This document shows positions 34,364 through 42,616 of a stretch of 64,000 nucleotides of DNA, piece by piece. The stretch covers positions 186,001-250,000 of the forward strand of contig NZ_JAVJQO010000006.1 of NCBI RefSeq assembly GCF_040218225.1, written 5' to 3'. Every line of letters begins with the position of its first letter. The stretch's first letter is position 1. The DNA comes from Gracilimonas sp. (GTDB taxonomy: Bacteria; Bacteroidota; Rhodothermia; Balneolales; Balneolaceae). A model generated the notes under the pieces. It searched no databases, had not been told where the DNA came from, and saw only the letters and a program-made list of their open reading frames with translations. The position numbers and the translations under genes were made by a program.

Positions 34364-35602
34364 TTATTCAATTGCTGAATGACCATTTCTGTCGATCACG
34401 CCATGCTTTAAACCAACTTTACGGAAAGCTTCCAAAATTTGGTCAAGATGTTCATCTGTATGACTGGCCATATAACTGGTTCTCAATAGAGATTGCCCTT
34501 GTGGCACAGCCGGAGGAACAACAGCATTTGTATAAACGCCTTCCTCAAACAGATCTTTCCAGAATTTGAAACAGCTCATCATTTCCCCAATTACAACAGG
34601 GATAATTGGACTTTGACTACTCCATACATTAAATCCTAATGCGCGCAGTTCTTTGCGCATATAATTGGCTATTTCCTCAAGGCGTACTAACCTCCAGGGT
34701 TCCTCCTGAAGAATTTCCAGAACTTTAAGTACGGTAGCAACATTGGCCGGCGGCATGGATGCACTAAAGATATGCGCCGGTGATTTATGGCGAATGTATT
34801 CAATTACAGGACGATCACCTACCAAAAACCCTCCTAAAGAGGCGAATGATTTTGAGAACGTTCCGCTGATTAAATCGACTTCATCGGTCAGGCCAAATAC
34901 AGAGGCTGATCCCCTTCCACCTTCACCAACAACTCCAATAGCGTGAGCATCATCAAGATATAGGCGGGCATTAAATTCTTTGGCTAGTTTTACCAGTTCA
35001 GGTACTTTAGCCAGTGTTCCTGACATGGAGAAAACCCCATCTGTTACAATGATTTTTCCGGCATCAGGGTCGGCCCGTTCCAGAAGCTTTCGAAGCTGAT
35101 CCATATCGTTATGTTGATAACGCATAGTTTTTGCATTCGAAACAAGGGTACCAACAACAATACAAGCGTGATTATCCTTATCCGAAAAAATAATATCGTT
35201 ACGATCAGCTATAGTCTGTATAGAGCCTTCATTGGTTTGATAGCCGGTACTGAAAAGCACACACCCTTCCTTACCCATAAACTTGGCTAATTTATCCTCC
35301 AGCTCGAGGTGACTGTCGAGCGTACCATTTAAGTAGCGGGAACCTGTACAACCGGTTCCATATTTTTTAAGCGCATCTTGTGCAGCTTTAATAGTACGCT
35401 GATCGTTGGTGAGGCCTAAGTAATTATTAGACCCAGCCATAATTACTTTTTTGCCTTCAATTTCAACTATGGTACCATCGGTGGCTTCGAGAGGTTTAAA
35501 GTACGGATACAGCCCCATCTCTTTGACTTCATCCGCTTTTGTAAAATTAAAAGCCTTGGAAAAAATGTCTGATTTTGTGGCGCTGGATTTTTTATCGGCC
35601 AT
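34364..35602 (-). CDS. spt: serine palmitoyltransferase (alpha-oxoamine synthase family)
   Basis: Condenses L-serine with a fatty acyl-CoA or acyl-ACP to a 3-keto sphingoid base, a PLP-dependent first step of sphingolipid synthesis. ATG at 35602 gives 412 residues. The N-terminal LYPYFKPLEATDGTIVEIEG and VIMAGSNNYLGLTNDQRTIK, then YGTGCTGSRYLNGTLDSHLE closely match Bacteroidota Spt. The PLP lysine is in SGTFSKSFASLGGF and the cofactor Asp/His in LYLDDAHAIGVVGEGG. The SxxMPPANVAT stretch also fits Spt. BioF or Kbl are the alternatives, but no biotin or threonine genes are nearby. A promoter-like element lies 37 bases upstream. Confidence 0.88.
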   Translation of the reverse strand: MADKKSSATKSDIFSKAFNFTKADEVKEMGLYPYFKPLEATDGTIVEIEGKKVIMAGSNNYLGLTNDQRTIKAAQDALKKYGTGCTGSRYLNGTLDSHLELEDKLAKFMGKEGCVLFSTGYQTNEGSIQTIADRNDIIFSDKDNHACIVVGTLVSNAKTMRYQHNDMDQLRKLLERADPDAGKIIVTDGVFSMSGTLAKVPELVKLAKEFNARLYLDDAHAIGVVGEGGRGSASVFGLTDEVDLISGTFSKSFASLGGFLVGDRPVIEYIRHKSPAHIFSASMPPANVATVLKVLEILQEEPWRLVRLEEIANYMRKELRALGFNVWSSQSPIIPVVIGEMMSCFKFWKDLFEEGVYTNAVVPPAVPQGQSLLRTSYMASHTDEHLDQILEAFRKVGLKHGVIDRNGHSAIE

Positions 35603-35638
35603 TCGGTAATTCCTTAACAAAGATTCTAAATAAACAGC

Positions 35639-35669
35639 GAAATATAGCCAGTATTAAATTTCTATCAAA
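35639..35669 (-). promoter_or_regulatory. promoter-like element before spt
   Basis: On the minus strand TTTG (35669-35666), a 19-base spacer and TATATTTC (35646-35639) match the -33/-7 consensus with one change (C for the final G). The -7 box is 36 bases before the ATG at 35602. Confidence 0.55.
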
Positions 35670-35810
35670 TTTTCGCTAACTCGTTATTACGAACTGATCG
35701 CTGTAAAATAAGTTCAAATTTCGTGCTGAAGATAAGAAATATATCGGTCTGCTACTGAATTCTAAAAGTGTAATTAACATCAAAATTCACAGAATTCAAA
35801 AATTCTGCTT

Positions 35811-36992
35811 TCAGCGTTTATAAAGCTGTTTTTTTTGTTCTACTAACTGCTCGTATTTATTAAAAAGAAGTTTGAAATGATCATCCATTGTTCCTATTTC
35901 TTCTTGAGCAGCCGTTTTGCATGCTTCAACCATCTCCTCTCTGTCTCTTGAGGTAATATCAAGCAGGGCACCTTTTAAGGATTCCGAGTTTCCGGCTTTA
36001 AAGGTTTCGGCAATATCAGGATTGGCAATATCACCAGCCCCTCCCCTTTTGGGAACAACCACAGGCAAGCCACTGCAAACTGCCTCGGCCACTACAATGC
36101 CATACGTTTCTGCTGATGAGCCATGAACAAAATAATCGCATGAAGCGAGGATATTTGCCAGTTCATCGCGGTTTTCCGTAAAACCCATCAGCTTAACATG
36201 CGGAGTTTTGTTCGCTTTAAAATCCACATACTTTCGTATGGGTCCGTCGCCGAAAACAATCAGTGCCATTGGCTTTTCTTCCGCGGCTGCATGAAAGCCA
36301 TCGATTAGAGAGCCCAGTCTTTTTTCGGGGTGATGACGACTTATGGCAATCATCAATTTAGCTGATTCAGGCAACCCAAAATCTGCTAATAGTTTTTTCC
36401 GGAGCTCTGTATCTCTTCTGCCAGGAGAAAAGAAATCTTTATCTATTCCAAATGGGACTGGGATTGGGTTATGCACTCCATAATTATCAATGCGTTCGCC
36501 CAACCATTCGCCACTTACAATGGTCGCATCAAAATTATTGCTGAGCCGCTGGAGGTACTTCCAATAGAAACCAAACAGCTTGTCAACCCGATCAAAGCCG
36601 AGCATATTTCCAAATATAGTATGAGGGTAAGCAGCAACCGGATCCTGATGAAAAATGAAGGTCTTAACAGCCTCTCCTTTCCATCTGCCAGCAAACCATC
36701 CACCCGTCCAGGGGGAGGAACCCTCAACCACATCAGGATTTTCACGATCCAAAATTTCATGAACGGCTTTTTCGCGCCACAAAATATAATAGCGCCAGTC
36801 TACCGGTAGGCGCGGGCCTTTAACCCAAATCACCCTTCCTCCATAGCGTTCTTCTTCTCCCCAATCCTCACCAGGAGCAACGATTACAATTTCATGGCCA
36901 TGTTTTTTCCCAGCCTGCAATTTTTGGTTGATGTAGGTTTTTACCCCACCTCCCTGATCTGTATAAAATTCGGCGACGTCAATGATTTTCAT
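35811..36992 (-). CDS. GT4 glycosyltransferase
   Basis: A retaining GT-B enzyme of 393 residues. The N-terminal VAEFYTDQGGGVKTYINQKL holds the glycine-rich acceptor-domain loop. The second domain has MIAISRHHPEKRLGSLIDGF, ALIVFGDGPIRKYVDF and HGSSAETYGIVVAEAVCSGLPVV, the last holding the donor-binding E-x7-E. The long insert mentioning FIFHQDPVAAYPH is family-typical of lipid-type GT4 enzymes. It is encoded 13 bases after the next GT4 gene and 208 bases before spt, all on the minus strand. A glycolipid, possibly a glycosylated ceramide, is a reasonable product, but the acceptor is not shown. Confidence 0.85.
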   Translation of the reverse strand: MKIIDVAEFYTDQGGGVKTYINQKLQAGKKHGHEIVIVAPGEDWGEEERYGGRVIWVKGPRLPVDWRYYILWREKAVHEILDRENPDVVEGSSPWTGGWFAGRWKGEAVKTFIFHQDPVAAYPHTIFGNMLGFDRVDKLFGFYWKYLQRLSNNFDATIVSGEWLGERIDNYGVHNPIPVPFGIDKDFFSPGRRDTELRKKLLADFGLPESAKLMIAISRHHPEKRLGSLIDGFHAAAEEKPMALIVFGDGPIRKYVDFKANKTPHVKLMGFTENRDELANILASCDYFVHGSSAETYGIVVAEAVCSGLPVVVPKRGGAGDIANPDIAETFKAGNSESLKGALLDITSRDREEMVEACKTAAQEEIGTMDDHFKLLFNKYEQLVEQKKQLYKR

Positions 36993-37005
36993 GAACTAAA
37001 ATTTT

Positions 37006-38166
37006 TTATAGATAGGTTTGTGGCACCGGAAGTTCTAACGCTTCTTTGTAATTCTGCACCAGCTCACCATTAATCTCATCCCACTCATATTGTACTGCCT
37101 TGTCACGGGAGGCTTTCTTCATTTTGTTACGAAGATTTGAATCAGAGACGATAATGGCTAATTTTTTGGCAAAATCTACTTTGTTCTCGGGTTCAGCTAG
37201 TCCTCCATTCACTCCGTGTTCAACCAGGGATTTACTTCCTGTAGCATCAGCAACCAGACAAGGCAACCCACTACTCATGGCTTCCAGAGTAACATTTCCA
37301 AAAGTTTCGGTATGAGATGGAAAAAGGAATACATCACTGCTAGCATAAGCTCTTGCCAGGCTTTCCCCTTCCAGAAATCCGGTATAATGTGCTTCAGGCA
37401 TTAATCTCTGTAATTCTGCTTTAGCAGGTCCATCACCTACAACCAGCGCCTTAACTTTTGAATTTTTAGATGCTACTTGCTGCACACTATGCCGAAAGGT
37501 ATCCAACTCTTTTTCCCAAACAAGCCGGGATACAAAGGTCACAATAATATCATCGTCTTCAAATCCAGCACCTCTCCTCCATTCCAGGTCTCTTTTTTCA
37601 GGTGAAAACAATTTTGTATTTACTCCTCTTGCCCAAATTTTCATGCCTTCATTAAAGCCATGAGTTTCCAATTCGTCAATCATTGACTGTGACGGCACAT
37701 ACACATGAGAACAGGAATTGTAAAACCAGCTCAAATACCGCCAGGCAATAAACTCAATAGGCGTGAGACCATAATACTTGAAGTAGCTTGTAAAATGTGT
37801 GTGATAGGAACCAACTACCTGAACATTATTTTTTTGTGCCCACAACAATGCCTTATATCCGGCCAGGTCTGGCGTTGCAATATGAACAAGAGTTGGATTG
37901 AAGTCTTCCAGTTCCTTAATTGACCTGGCTGAAATCCCTATTGGTACTCTATACTCTCCACGCCCAGAAACAGGCATCCTAATGGAGGGAACTGAAACCA
38001 AGCGCCCATTATGTTCGAGCGCCGGCTCTTTTACTGTTGGACCAAATACCAAAACTGGTATTCCCTGATCTTCTAAATATTTCACCAACCGATTCAACGT
38101 AAGCGAAACACCGTCTTTGATGTGATTATAGTTGCCTGTAAAAAGGGCGACTCTTAATTCTTTCAT
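37006..38166 (-). CDS. GT4 glycosyltransferase, lipid mannosyl/glucosyltransferase-like
   Basis: 386 residues with a GT-B fold. VALFTGNYNHIKDGVSLTLN contains the N-terminal glycine loop. LVHIATPDLAGYKALLWAQK and VVGSYHTHFTSYFKYYGLTP are typical of the GDP-mannose-dependent MgtA/PimB group, which glycosylates diacylglycerol or phosphatidylinositol. FVSRLVWEKELDTF, ALVVGDGPAKAELQ and FPSHTETFGNVTLEAMSSGL (E-x7-E) complete the donor domain. It is the first gene of the GT4 pair and is divergent from the SDR at 38273 by 106 bases. Substrate is unproven. Confidence 0.86.
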   Translation of the reverse strand: MKELRVALFTGNYNHIKDGVSLTLNRLVKYLEDQGIPVLVFGPTVKEPALEHNGRLVSVPSIRMPVSGRGEYRVPIGISARSIKELEDFNPTLVHIATPDLAGYKALLWAQKNNVQVVGSYHTHFTSYFKYYGLTPIEFIAWRYLSWFYNSCSHVYVPSQSMIDELETHGFNEGMKIWARGVNTKLFSPEKRDLEWRRGAGFEDDDIIVTFVSRLVWEKELDTFRHSVQQVASKNSKVKALVVGDGPAKAELQRLMPEAHYTGFLEGESLARAYASSDVFLFPSHTETFGNVTLEAMSSGLPCLVADATGSKSLVEHGVNGGLAEPENKVDFAKKLAIIVSDSNLRNKMKKASRDKAVQYEWDEINGELVQNYKEALELPVPQTYL

Positions 38167-38272
38167 AAAAATTTAAAAGCAGAAGGTAGATTTGTATCTT
38201 AATTACTCGGCGATGATTTTCGCTGAAAACTCTTTTTTTATCCTAAACAATTCGCCAAATATAAGGAAATAA

Positions 38273-39247
38273 ATGAAAGCCTTTGTAACCGGAGGAACAG
38301 GTTTTATTGGAAGTCACCTGGTTGAAGCTTTAATCAAATCTGAAGACTATGACGAGGTTCGATGCCTGGTAAGAAGTGACGAGAAATGGCTGGCTGGGCT
38401 AAACTTCAAAAAGATCTCCGGAGATCTTCAAAACCTTAACGCTTTATCGAAAGGACTTGAAGGTGCGGATGTAGTATTTCACATTGCCGCTATCGTAAAA
38501 GCTCCCACAAAAAAAGAGTTTACTCATGCGAATGTAGATGCCACCGAAAACTTAGTGCGACTAGCCCAGAAAAAGGGCGTCAGGAATATGGTGATTTTAT
38601 CTTCATTGGCGGCAGCAGGTCCTAGTAAAGGATCCCCAAAAACTGAAGGTGAACCCATGAATCCGGTGAGTATGTACGGTGAGTCAAAAAAAGAGATGGA
38701 AGCCCGCATCAAGAAAGCCGTTGGTAAAGATGACAGTATTAAAATCATCCGCCCGCCTGCTGTTTACGGACCTCGTGAAGATCAGATTTACTCTTTCTTT
38801 CAGGCTTTTTCAAAAGGAATCTGCCCTATCGTAGGCGATGGGAACAATCCCCGTGTTTCAATGGTGTATGTAAGTGACTTAGTAATAGGAATTATGCAGG
38901 CGGCTCAAAAAAAGGATACTGGCATACATACCTATTTTATCTCCGGTGAAGGCACCCATTCCTGGAATGAGATTCGTGCCATTACTTCTAAAGTAATGGG
39001 TAAAAAAGCCATCCCGATTAAGATTAAACCTAAGTTGGTTAAGAAAGCGGCAACTGTAATTGAAAATGTAGCATCATTAATTGGGAAATATCCCGTTATT
39101 AATAAAGAAAAAGCTAATGAGTTAATTCTGGAGTGGACTTGCTCCTCAGAAAAAGCTCAAAAAGAATTAGATTACGATCCCAAAGTTTCACTGGCAGAAG
39201 GAATCTCCAGAACAGTCCACTGGTATAAAATGCATAATTGGTTATAG
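38273..39247 (+). CDS. NAD(P)-dependent epimerase/dehydratase-type SDR, candidate ceramide reductase
   Basis: An extended SDR of 324 residues. VTGGTGFIGSHLVEALI is the Rossmann motif at residues 5-21, DVVFHIAAIVKAPT the adenine-pocket strand and MYGESKKEMEA the YxxxK-like active site (Y-G-E-S-K). The C-terminal region FISGEGTHSWNEI and DYDPKVSLAEGISRTVHWYK resembles dihydroflavonol reductase/3-beta-HSD relatives that reduce or oxidise lipids and alcohols. In Caulobacter the ceramide reductase CerR is annotated as this type. Its place opposite the GT4-spt group makes that role possible; sugar epimerisation is the alternative. The next gene starts 4 bases after its stop. Confidence 0.85.
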   Translation: MKAFVTGGTGFIGSHLVEALIKSEDYDEVRCLVRSDEKWLAGLNFKKISGDLQNLNALSKGLEGADVVFHIAAIVKAPTKKEFTHANVDATENLVRLAQKKGVRNMVILSSLAAAGPSKGSPKTEGEPMNPVSMYGESKKEMEARIKKAVGKDDSIKIIRPPAVYGPREDQIYSFFQAFSKGICPIVGDGNNPRVSMVYVSDLVIGIMQAAQKKDTGIHTYFISGEGTHSWNEIRAITSKVMGKKAIPIKIKPKLVKKAATVIENVASLIGKYPVINKEKANELILEWTCSSEKAQKELDYDPKVSLAEGISRTVHWYKMHNWL

Positions 39248-39251
39248 TATT

Positions 39252-40787
39252 ATGAAATTTATTGTAAGGATTACCCTGATATTCACATTTACTTTCATCT
39301 CTTATGCTCAGGTACACGGACAAGAGAAATTAGTCCAGAATTATTCCCGAATGATGGAAATTCCGGACGTTTCAGCAATGGAATCCTCTCCTACACATCT
39401 TTATATATTGTCTGAAAGTGAAGGGATGGCTGTTTTCAGAGCCTACCCGGATTCATTGCAATGGCTTTATACTTCTTCGGGTATGCAACGCAGGGGAAAC
39501 AAGATCATGGCAGATATCCGCTTTGCTTACCTCTTCGGTGACTCCAGAAGACTTACGGTTCTGGAACCCACTTCGGTGTTGGGAGTCTATTCCTCCACTA
39601 TTTTACCGGCTCAACCCAGAGCTGCGGCTCGCTTGAAGAACAGTTTGTACATAGCGTTAGGAGAAGAAGGACTGGGACGCATTTCACTTGAGTCGCCGGA
39701 GTCGGTAGATTCTGATCCCGAGTCTGTAGCTAAGAATCAGATAAAAGGAGCTGAAGTTTTAGATTTACGATCGTCCAACGTGAGCAATCAGCTATTTGTG
39801 TTAACGGATGCTCCTTCCTTACTTGTTTTTAATCAACAGGACAGTACCCTTCGTATTTCAGAAAACATTTCTCTGCGAAAGCCCCTCGAACAAATTTTTA
39901 TAGATCAGGAACGGGTTTGGGGAAGCACTGTAAACGGGGAGATCTTTGAGATAAGATCATCGGGAACGGGGAAAAGAATTGGAGTTACCAATGAGTCTGT
40001 AAATCATATCTCAAGCTGGAATGGAAGGTTGTTTGTAAGAACAGCTTCAGGTCGGGTATGGACCACTGATGAATCTGGTCTTCTTGAAATATGGAAAGAT
40101 GATCAAAGCGCCGGGAATTATCTGGCCAACAGCGCTAGCCGAATTTGGATTTCAGAAAATGATAATATTTCTGAAATCATCCTGAAGGAAAAAAGAACCA
40201 ATGATTCACCTGTTACATCTGGTGACTTTAAAATAAAGAGTATCCCAAATCAGGTTATCACCTATCCAAATCCACTTATTTTAGCCTTTGAAATGGAAGG
40301 CAATTATCCCGCAGGACAGGTTGAGTTTTCTTATCGGTCGAATGCACAAAACGCTAAGATCCGAAAGCAGGGGTTTTTCTGGCAGCCAACAGTAAATCAG
40401 GTTGGAAATTTTTGGTTTAATATTGTCGCCACCAATGCCGAAGGTCAATCGGACAGCACCCGCTTTGTTGTAGATGTACGTTCTTTTAATGCCCCTCCCC
40501 GTTTTAGCCCTGTCCGTTCTACTTCTATTGCAGTAAATGAAAAGTATATCCTTCAGTTTAATGCAACCGACCCCGAAAATCCTCAAAATTCATTAGTCAG
40601 ATATATTGGGGTTGATATGCCTGATGGCGCAACTATTAATGAAAAGACCGGTGAATTTACCTGGACCCCAACTGAACGACAGGTAGGAGAATCTACGTTT
40701 AAAGTGATCGCAACAGACAGACTTGGAGCTGCATCTTCCATTGATGTAACTTTAAACGTTCTCAACATCTCCCGTAGTGGTGAATAG
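39252..40787 (+). CDS. exported protein with putative Ig-like (cadherin/He_PIG) repeats
   Basis: 511 residues. Signal peptide MKFIVRITLIFTFTFISYAQ is followed by a beta-propeller-like region (LYILSESEGMAVFRAYPDSL, RLTVLEPTSVLGVYSST, GEEGLGRISLES) to about residue 310. Two Ig-like modules follow. The second has FNATDPENPQNSLVRYIGVD, PDGATINEKTGEFTWTPTER and STFKVIATDRLGAASSIDVT, the He_PIG/cadherin-type consensus. There is no C-terminal sorting domain or membrane anchor. It is probably periplasmic or surface-exposed, mediating binding. It shares an apparent transcript with the SDR before and mutY after (24 bases). Confidence 0.8.
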   Translation: MKFIVRITLIFTFTFISYAQVHGQEKLVQNYSRMMEIPDVSAMESSPTHLYILSESEGMAVFRAYPDSLQWLYTSSGMQRRGNKIMADIRFAYLFGDSRRLTVLEPTSVLGVYSSTILPAQPRAAARLKNSLYIALGEEGLGRISLESPESVDSDPESVAKNQIKGAEVLDLRSSNVSNQLFVLTDAPSLLVFNQQDSTLRISENISLRKPLEQIFIDQERVWGSTVNGEIFEIRSSGTGKRIGVTNESVNHISSWNGRLFVRTASGRVWTTDESGLLEIWKDDQSAGNYLANSASRIWISENDNISEIILKEKRTNDSPVTSGDFKIKSIPNQVITYPNPLILAFEMEGNYPAGQVEFSYRSNAQNAKIRKQGFFWQPTVNQVGNFWFNIVATNAEGQSDSTRFVVDVRSFNAPPRFSPVRSTSIAVNEKYILQFNATDPENPQNSLVRYIGVDMPDGATINEKTGEFTWTPTERQVGESTFKVIATDRLGAASSIDVTLNVLNISRSGE

Positions 40788-40811
40788 TAATTTCAGAACT
40801 TATTTTCTCTT

Positions 40812-41900
40812 TTGAACAATAACGACTTTTCGCATTCCCTGTTAAAGTGGTACAAAGATCATAAACGCCAAATGCCCTGGCGGGGTGAAGCCGATCCCTA
40901 TAAAATTTGGGTATCTGAAATAATGCTTCAGCAAACCCGTGTTGAACAGGCAACTCCCTACTTCCAGAATTTCATTTCTTTATTTCCTACTGTTTTTGAT
41001 TTAGCTAATGCTGACCAGCAGGAAGTTCTGAAAGCTTGGGAAGGGTTAGGCTATTATAGCAGAGCCCGTAACCTTCATACCGCAGCTAAAACTGTTGTGA
41101 ATGAATATGATGGCGAGCTTCCTGACACCTACGACGAAATCATCAAATTGAAAGGAATTGGACCTTACACTGCTGCTGCAGTAACCAGTATCGCATTCAA
41201 CAAACCAAATGCTGTGGTTGATGGAAATGTGATTCGCGTGTTAACGAGATACTTTGGTATTGAAGATGACATCCGAAGTACCAAAACGAAAAACAAAGTT
41301 CAGGACTTTGCTAACGAGCTGATTGATGAAGAAAATCCGGCCGATTTCAATCAAGCGATGATGGAAGTGGGTTCTATTGTCTGTAAACCATCTAACCCAA
41401 ACTGTTCTGAATGCCCGGTTCATTCAGGTTGTGTTTCCTTCAAGATGGCCAAAACGGATTCGATTCCCTATAAATCACCCGCAAAGAAAAAGCCCCATTA
41501 CACGATTGGAGTTGGCATTATTGAGGCCGAAAATGGAAAATTATTGATAGCCTTACGTCCTGAAGATGCTATGTTGGGGGGACTTTGGGAATTCCCGGGC
41601 GGAAAACAAAAAGACGGGGAAGAAATCCAGCAAACTGTAGAGCGGGAAATGAATGAAGAGCTCGGGGTTCAGGTAAAAGCCTACAAAGAACTGATGAGCC
41701 TGAAGCACACCTATTCTCACTTTTCCATTACCATGCATGCGTGGATGTGTAAATTAGTTTCAGGGGAACCTCAGCCTAAGTCAAGCCAGGAAATACGCTG
41801 GGTTAAGCATGCTGAATTAGAACAATATCCTTTTCCAAAAGCCAATAAAGTACTCACAGAACGCCTTATGAATAAAGGACAGGGTGAGTTGGAAATTTAA
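40812..41900 (+). CDS. mutY: A/G-specific adenine DNA glycosylase
   Basis: Removes adenine mispaired with 8-oxoguanine. The start is TTG at 40812, giving 362 residues. Catalytic Glu is in VSEIMLQQTRVEQATPYF. The helix-hairpin-helix LKGIGPYTAAAVTSIAF and the catalytic Asp in VDGNVIRVLTR follow. The [4Fe-4S] cluster motif is C-x6-C-x2-C-x5-C in CKPSNPNCSECPVHSGC. The C-terminal MutT-like domain recognises 8-oxoG and carries a complete Nudix box pattern (GGKQKDGEE...REMNEELGV). Its stop codon directly abuts the stop of the opposite methyltransferase gene. Confidence 0.95.
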   Translation: MNNNDFSHSLLKWYKDHKRQMPWRGEADPYKIWVSEIMLQQTRVEQATPYFQNFISLFPTVFDLANADQQEVLKAWEGLGYYSRARNLHTAAKTVVNEYDGELPDTYDEIIKLKGIGPYTAAAVTSIAFNKPNAVVDGNVIRVLTRYFGIEDDIRSTKTKNKVQDFANELIDEENPADFNQAMMEVGSIVCKPSNPNCSECPVHSGCVSFKMAKTDSIPYKSPAKKKPHYTIGVGIIEAENGKLLIALRPEDAMLGGLWEFPGGKQKDGEEIQQTVEREMNEELGVQVKAYKELMSLKHTYSHFSITMHAWMCKLVSGEPQPKSSQEIRWVKHAELEQYPFPKANKVLTERLMNKGQGELEI

Positions 41901-42512
41901 TTACTTAATGGCGACCCCTGCGATATGAGGAATGATGGGTATAAACAGCGTTGAATGAGAAAATTCGTCCTGTTTGATTTCACTGAATCCTGCCATTAGT
42001 ATGATTCGCCCCGTATCCCTTGTCACATTACATCCATCAAAGAACCACTTCCAGGAGTTTTTCACCGTTCGCTGAACTTTACATACCCAACTATGTTTAT
42101 GTGCTCTGACATGCTCCAGATAAAGAAACTTTCCTTCAGGTTGAAGAATTCTTTTTACCTCAGACAGAACCTTTGGCGGATTCTTAACCGAGCACAGCAC
42201 TAAACTGCTGATCACCATTGCAGCAGAACCATCGGAAAGAGGAATTTCTTCTGCCACCGATTCATAGATTTCCAGATTGATTCCATACTTTTCAGCCCGG
42301 TGATTCAAAACGTTTTTAAATCCTGCATTTGGCTCAATCACTTTTACTTTAGTGCCCTCTCTCAGGTATCTGAAATTAGCCCCATATCCTGCCCCAATTT
42401 CCACAAGAACATTTGGGTGGTCTTTGAATAAAGCTTCTTTACGCCTACCATACTGCGAATGCATGTAGTTATCTACTATGCCGAAGAACCAATTTTTTAT
42501 AAACTGAATCAA
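41901..42512 (-). CDS. class I SAM-dependent methyltransferase
   Basis: 203 residues. Motif I is VLVEIGAGYGANFRYL near residue 35, the acidic residue binding the SAM ribose is in VKVIEPNAG, and motif III is in GSAAMVISSLVLCSVKNPP, followed by LQPEGKFLYLEHVRAH. The Methyltransf_11 family fits well, with similarity to small-molecule or phospholipid methyltransferases such as UbiE-like proteins (the EHVRA motif). The C-terminus is hydrophobic (HSTLFIPIIPHIAGVAIK). It converges with mutY with no space between stops. Substrate is unknown. Confidence 0.88.
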   Translation of the reverse strand: MIQFIKNWFFGIVDNYMHSQYGRRKEALFKDHPNVLVEIGAGYGANFRYLREGTKVKVIEPNAGFKNVLNHRAEKYGINLEIYESVAEEIPLSDGSAAMVISSLVLCSVKNPPKVLSEVKRILQPEGKFLYLEHVRAHKHSWVCKVQRTVKNSWKWFFDGCNVTRDTGRIILMAGFSEIKQDEFSHSTLFIPIIPHIAGVAIK

Positions 42513-42616
42513 TTCGCCTTGTTTTTGTTTGGTAGATGAAGGGTTCGAAATTGCGAACCCTGTATTTATCGGCTTTTGTAACCAATACTTTATTATAAAT
42601 AATTCAGAGTAGTACT

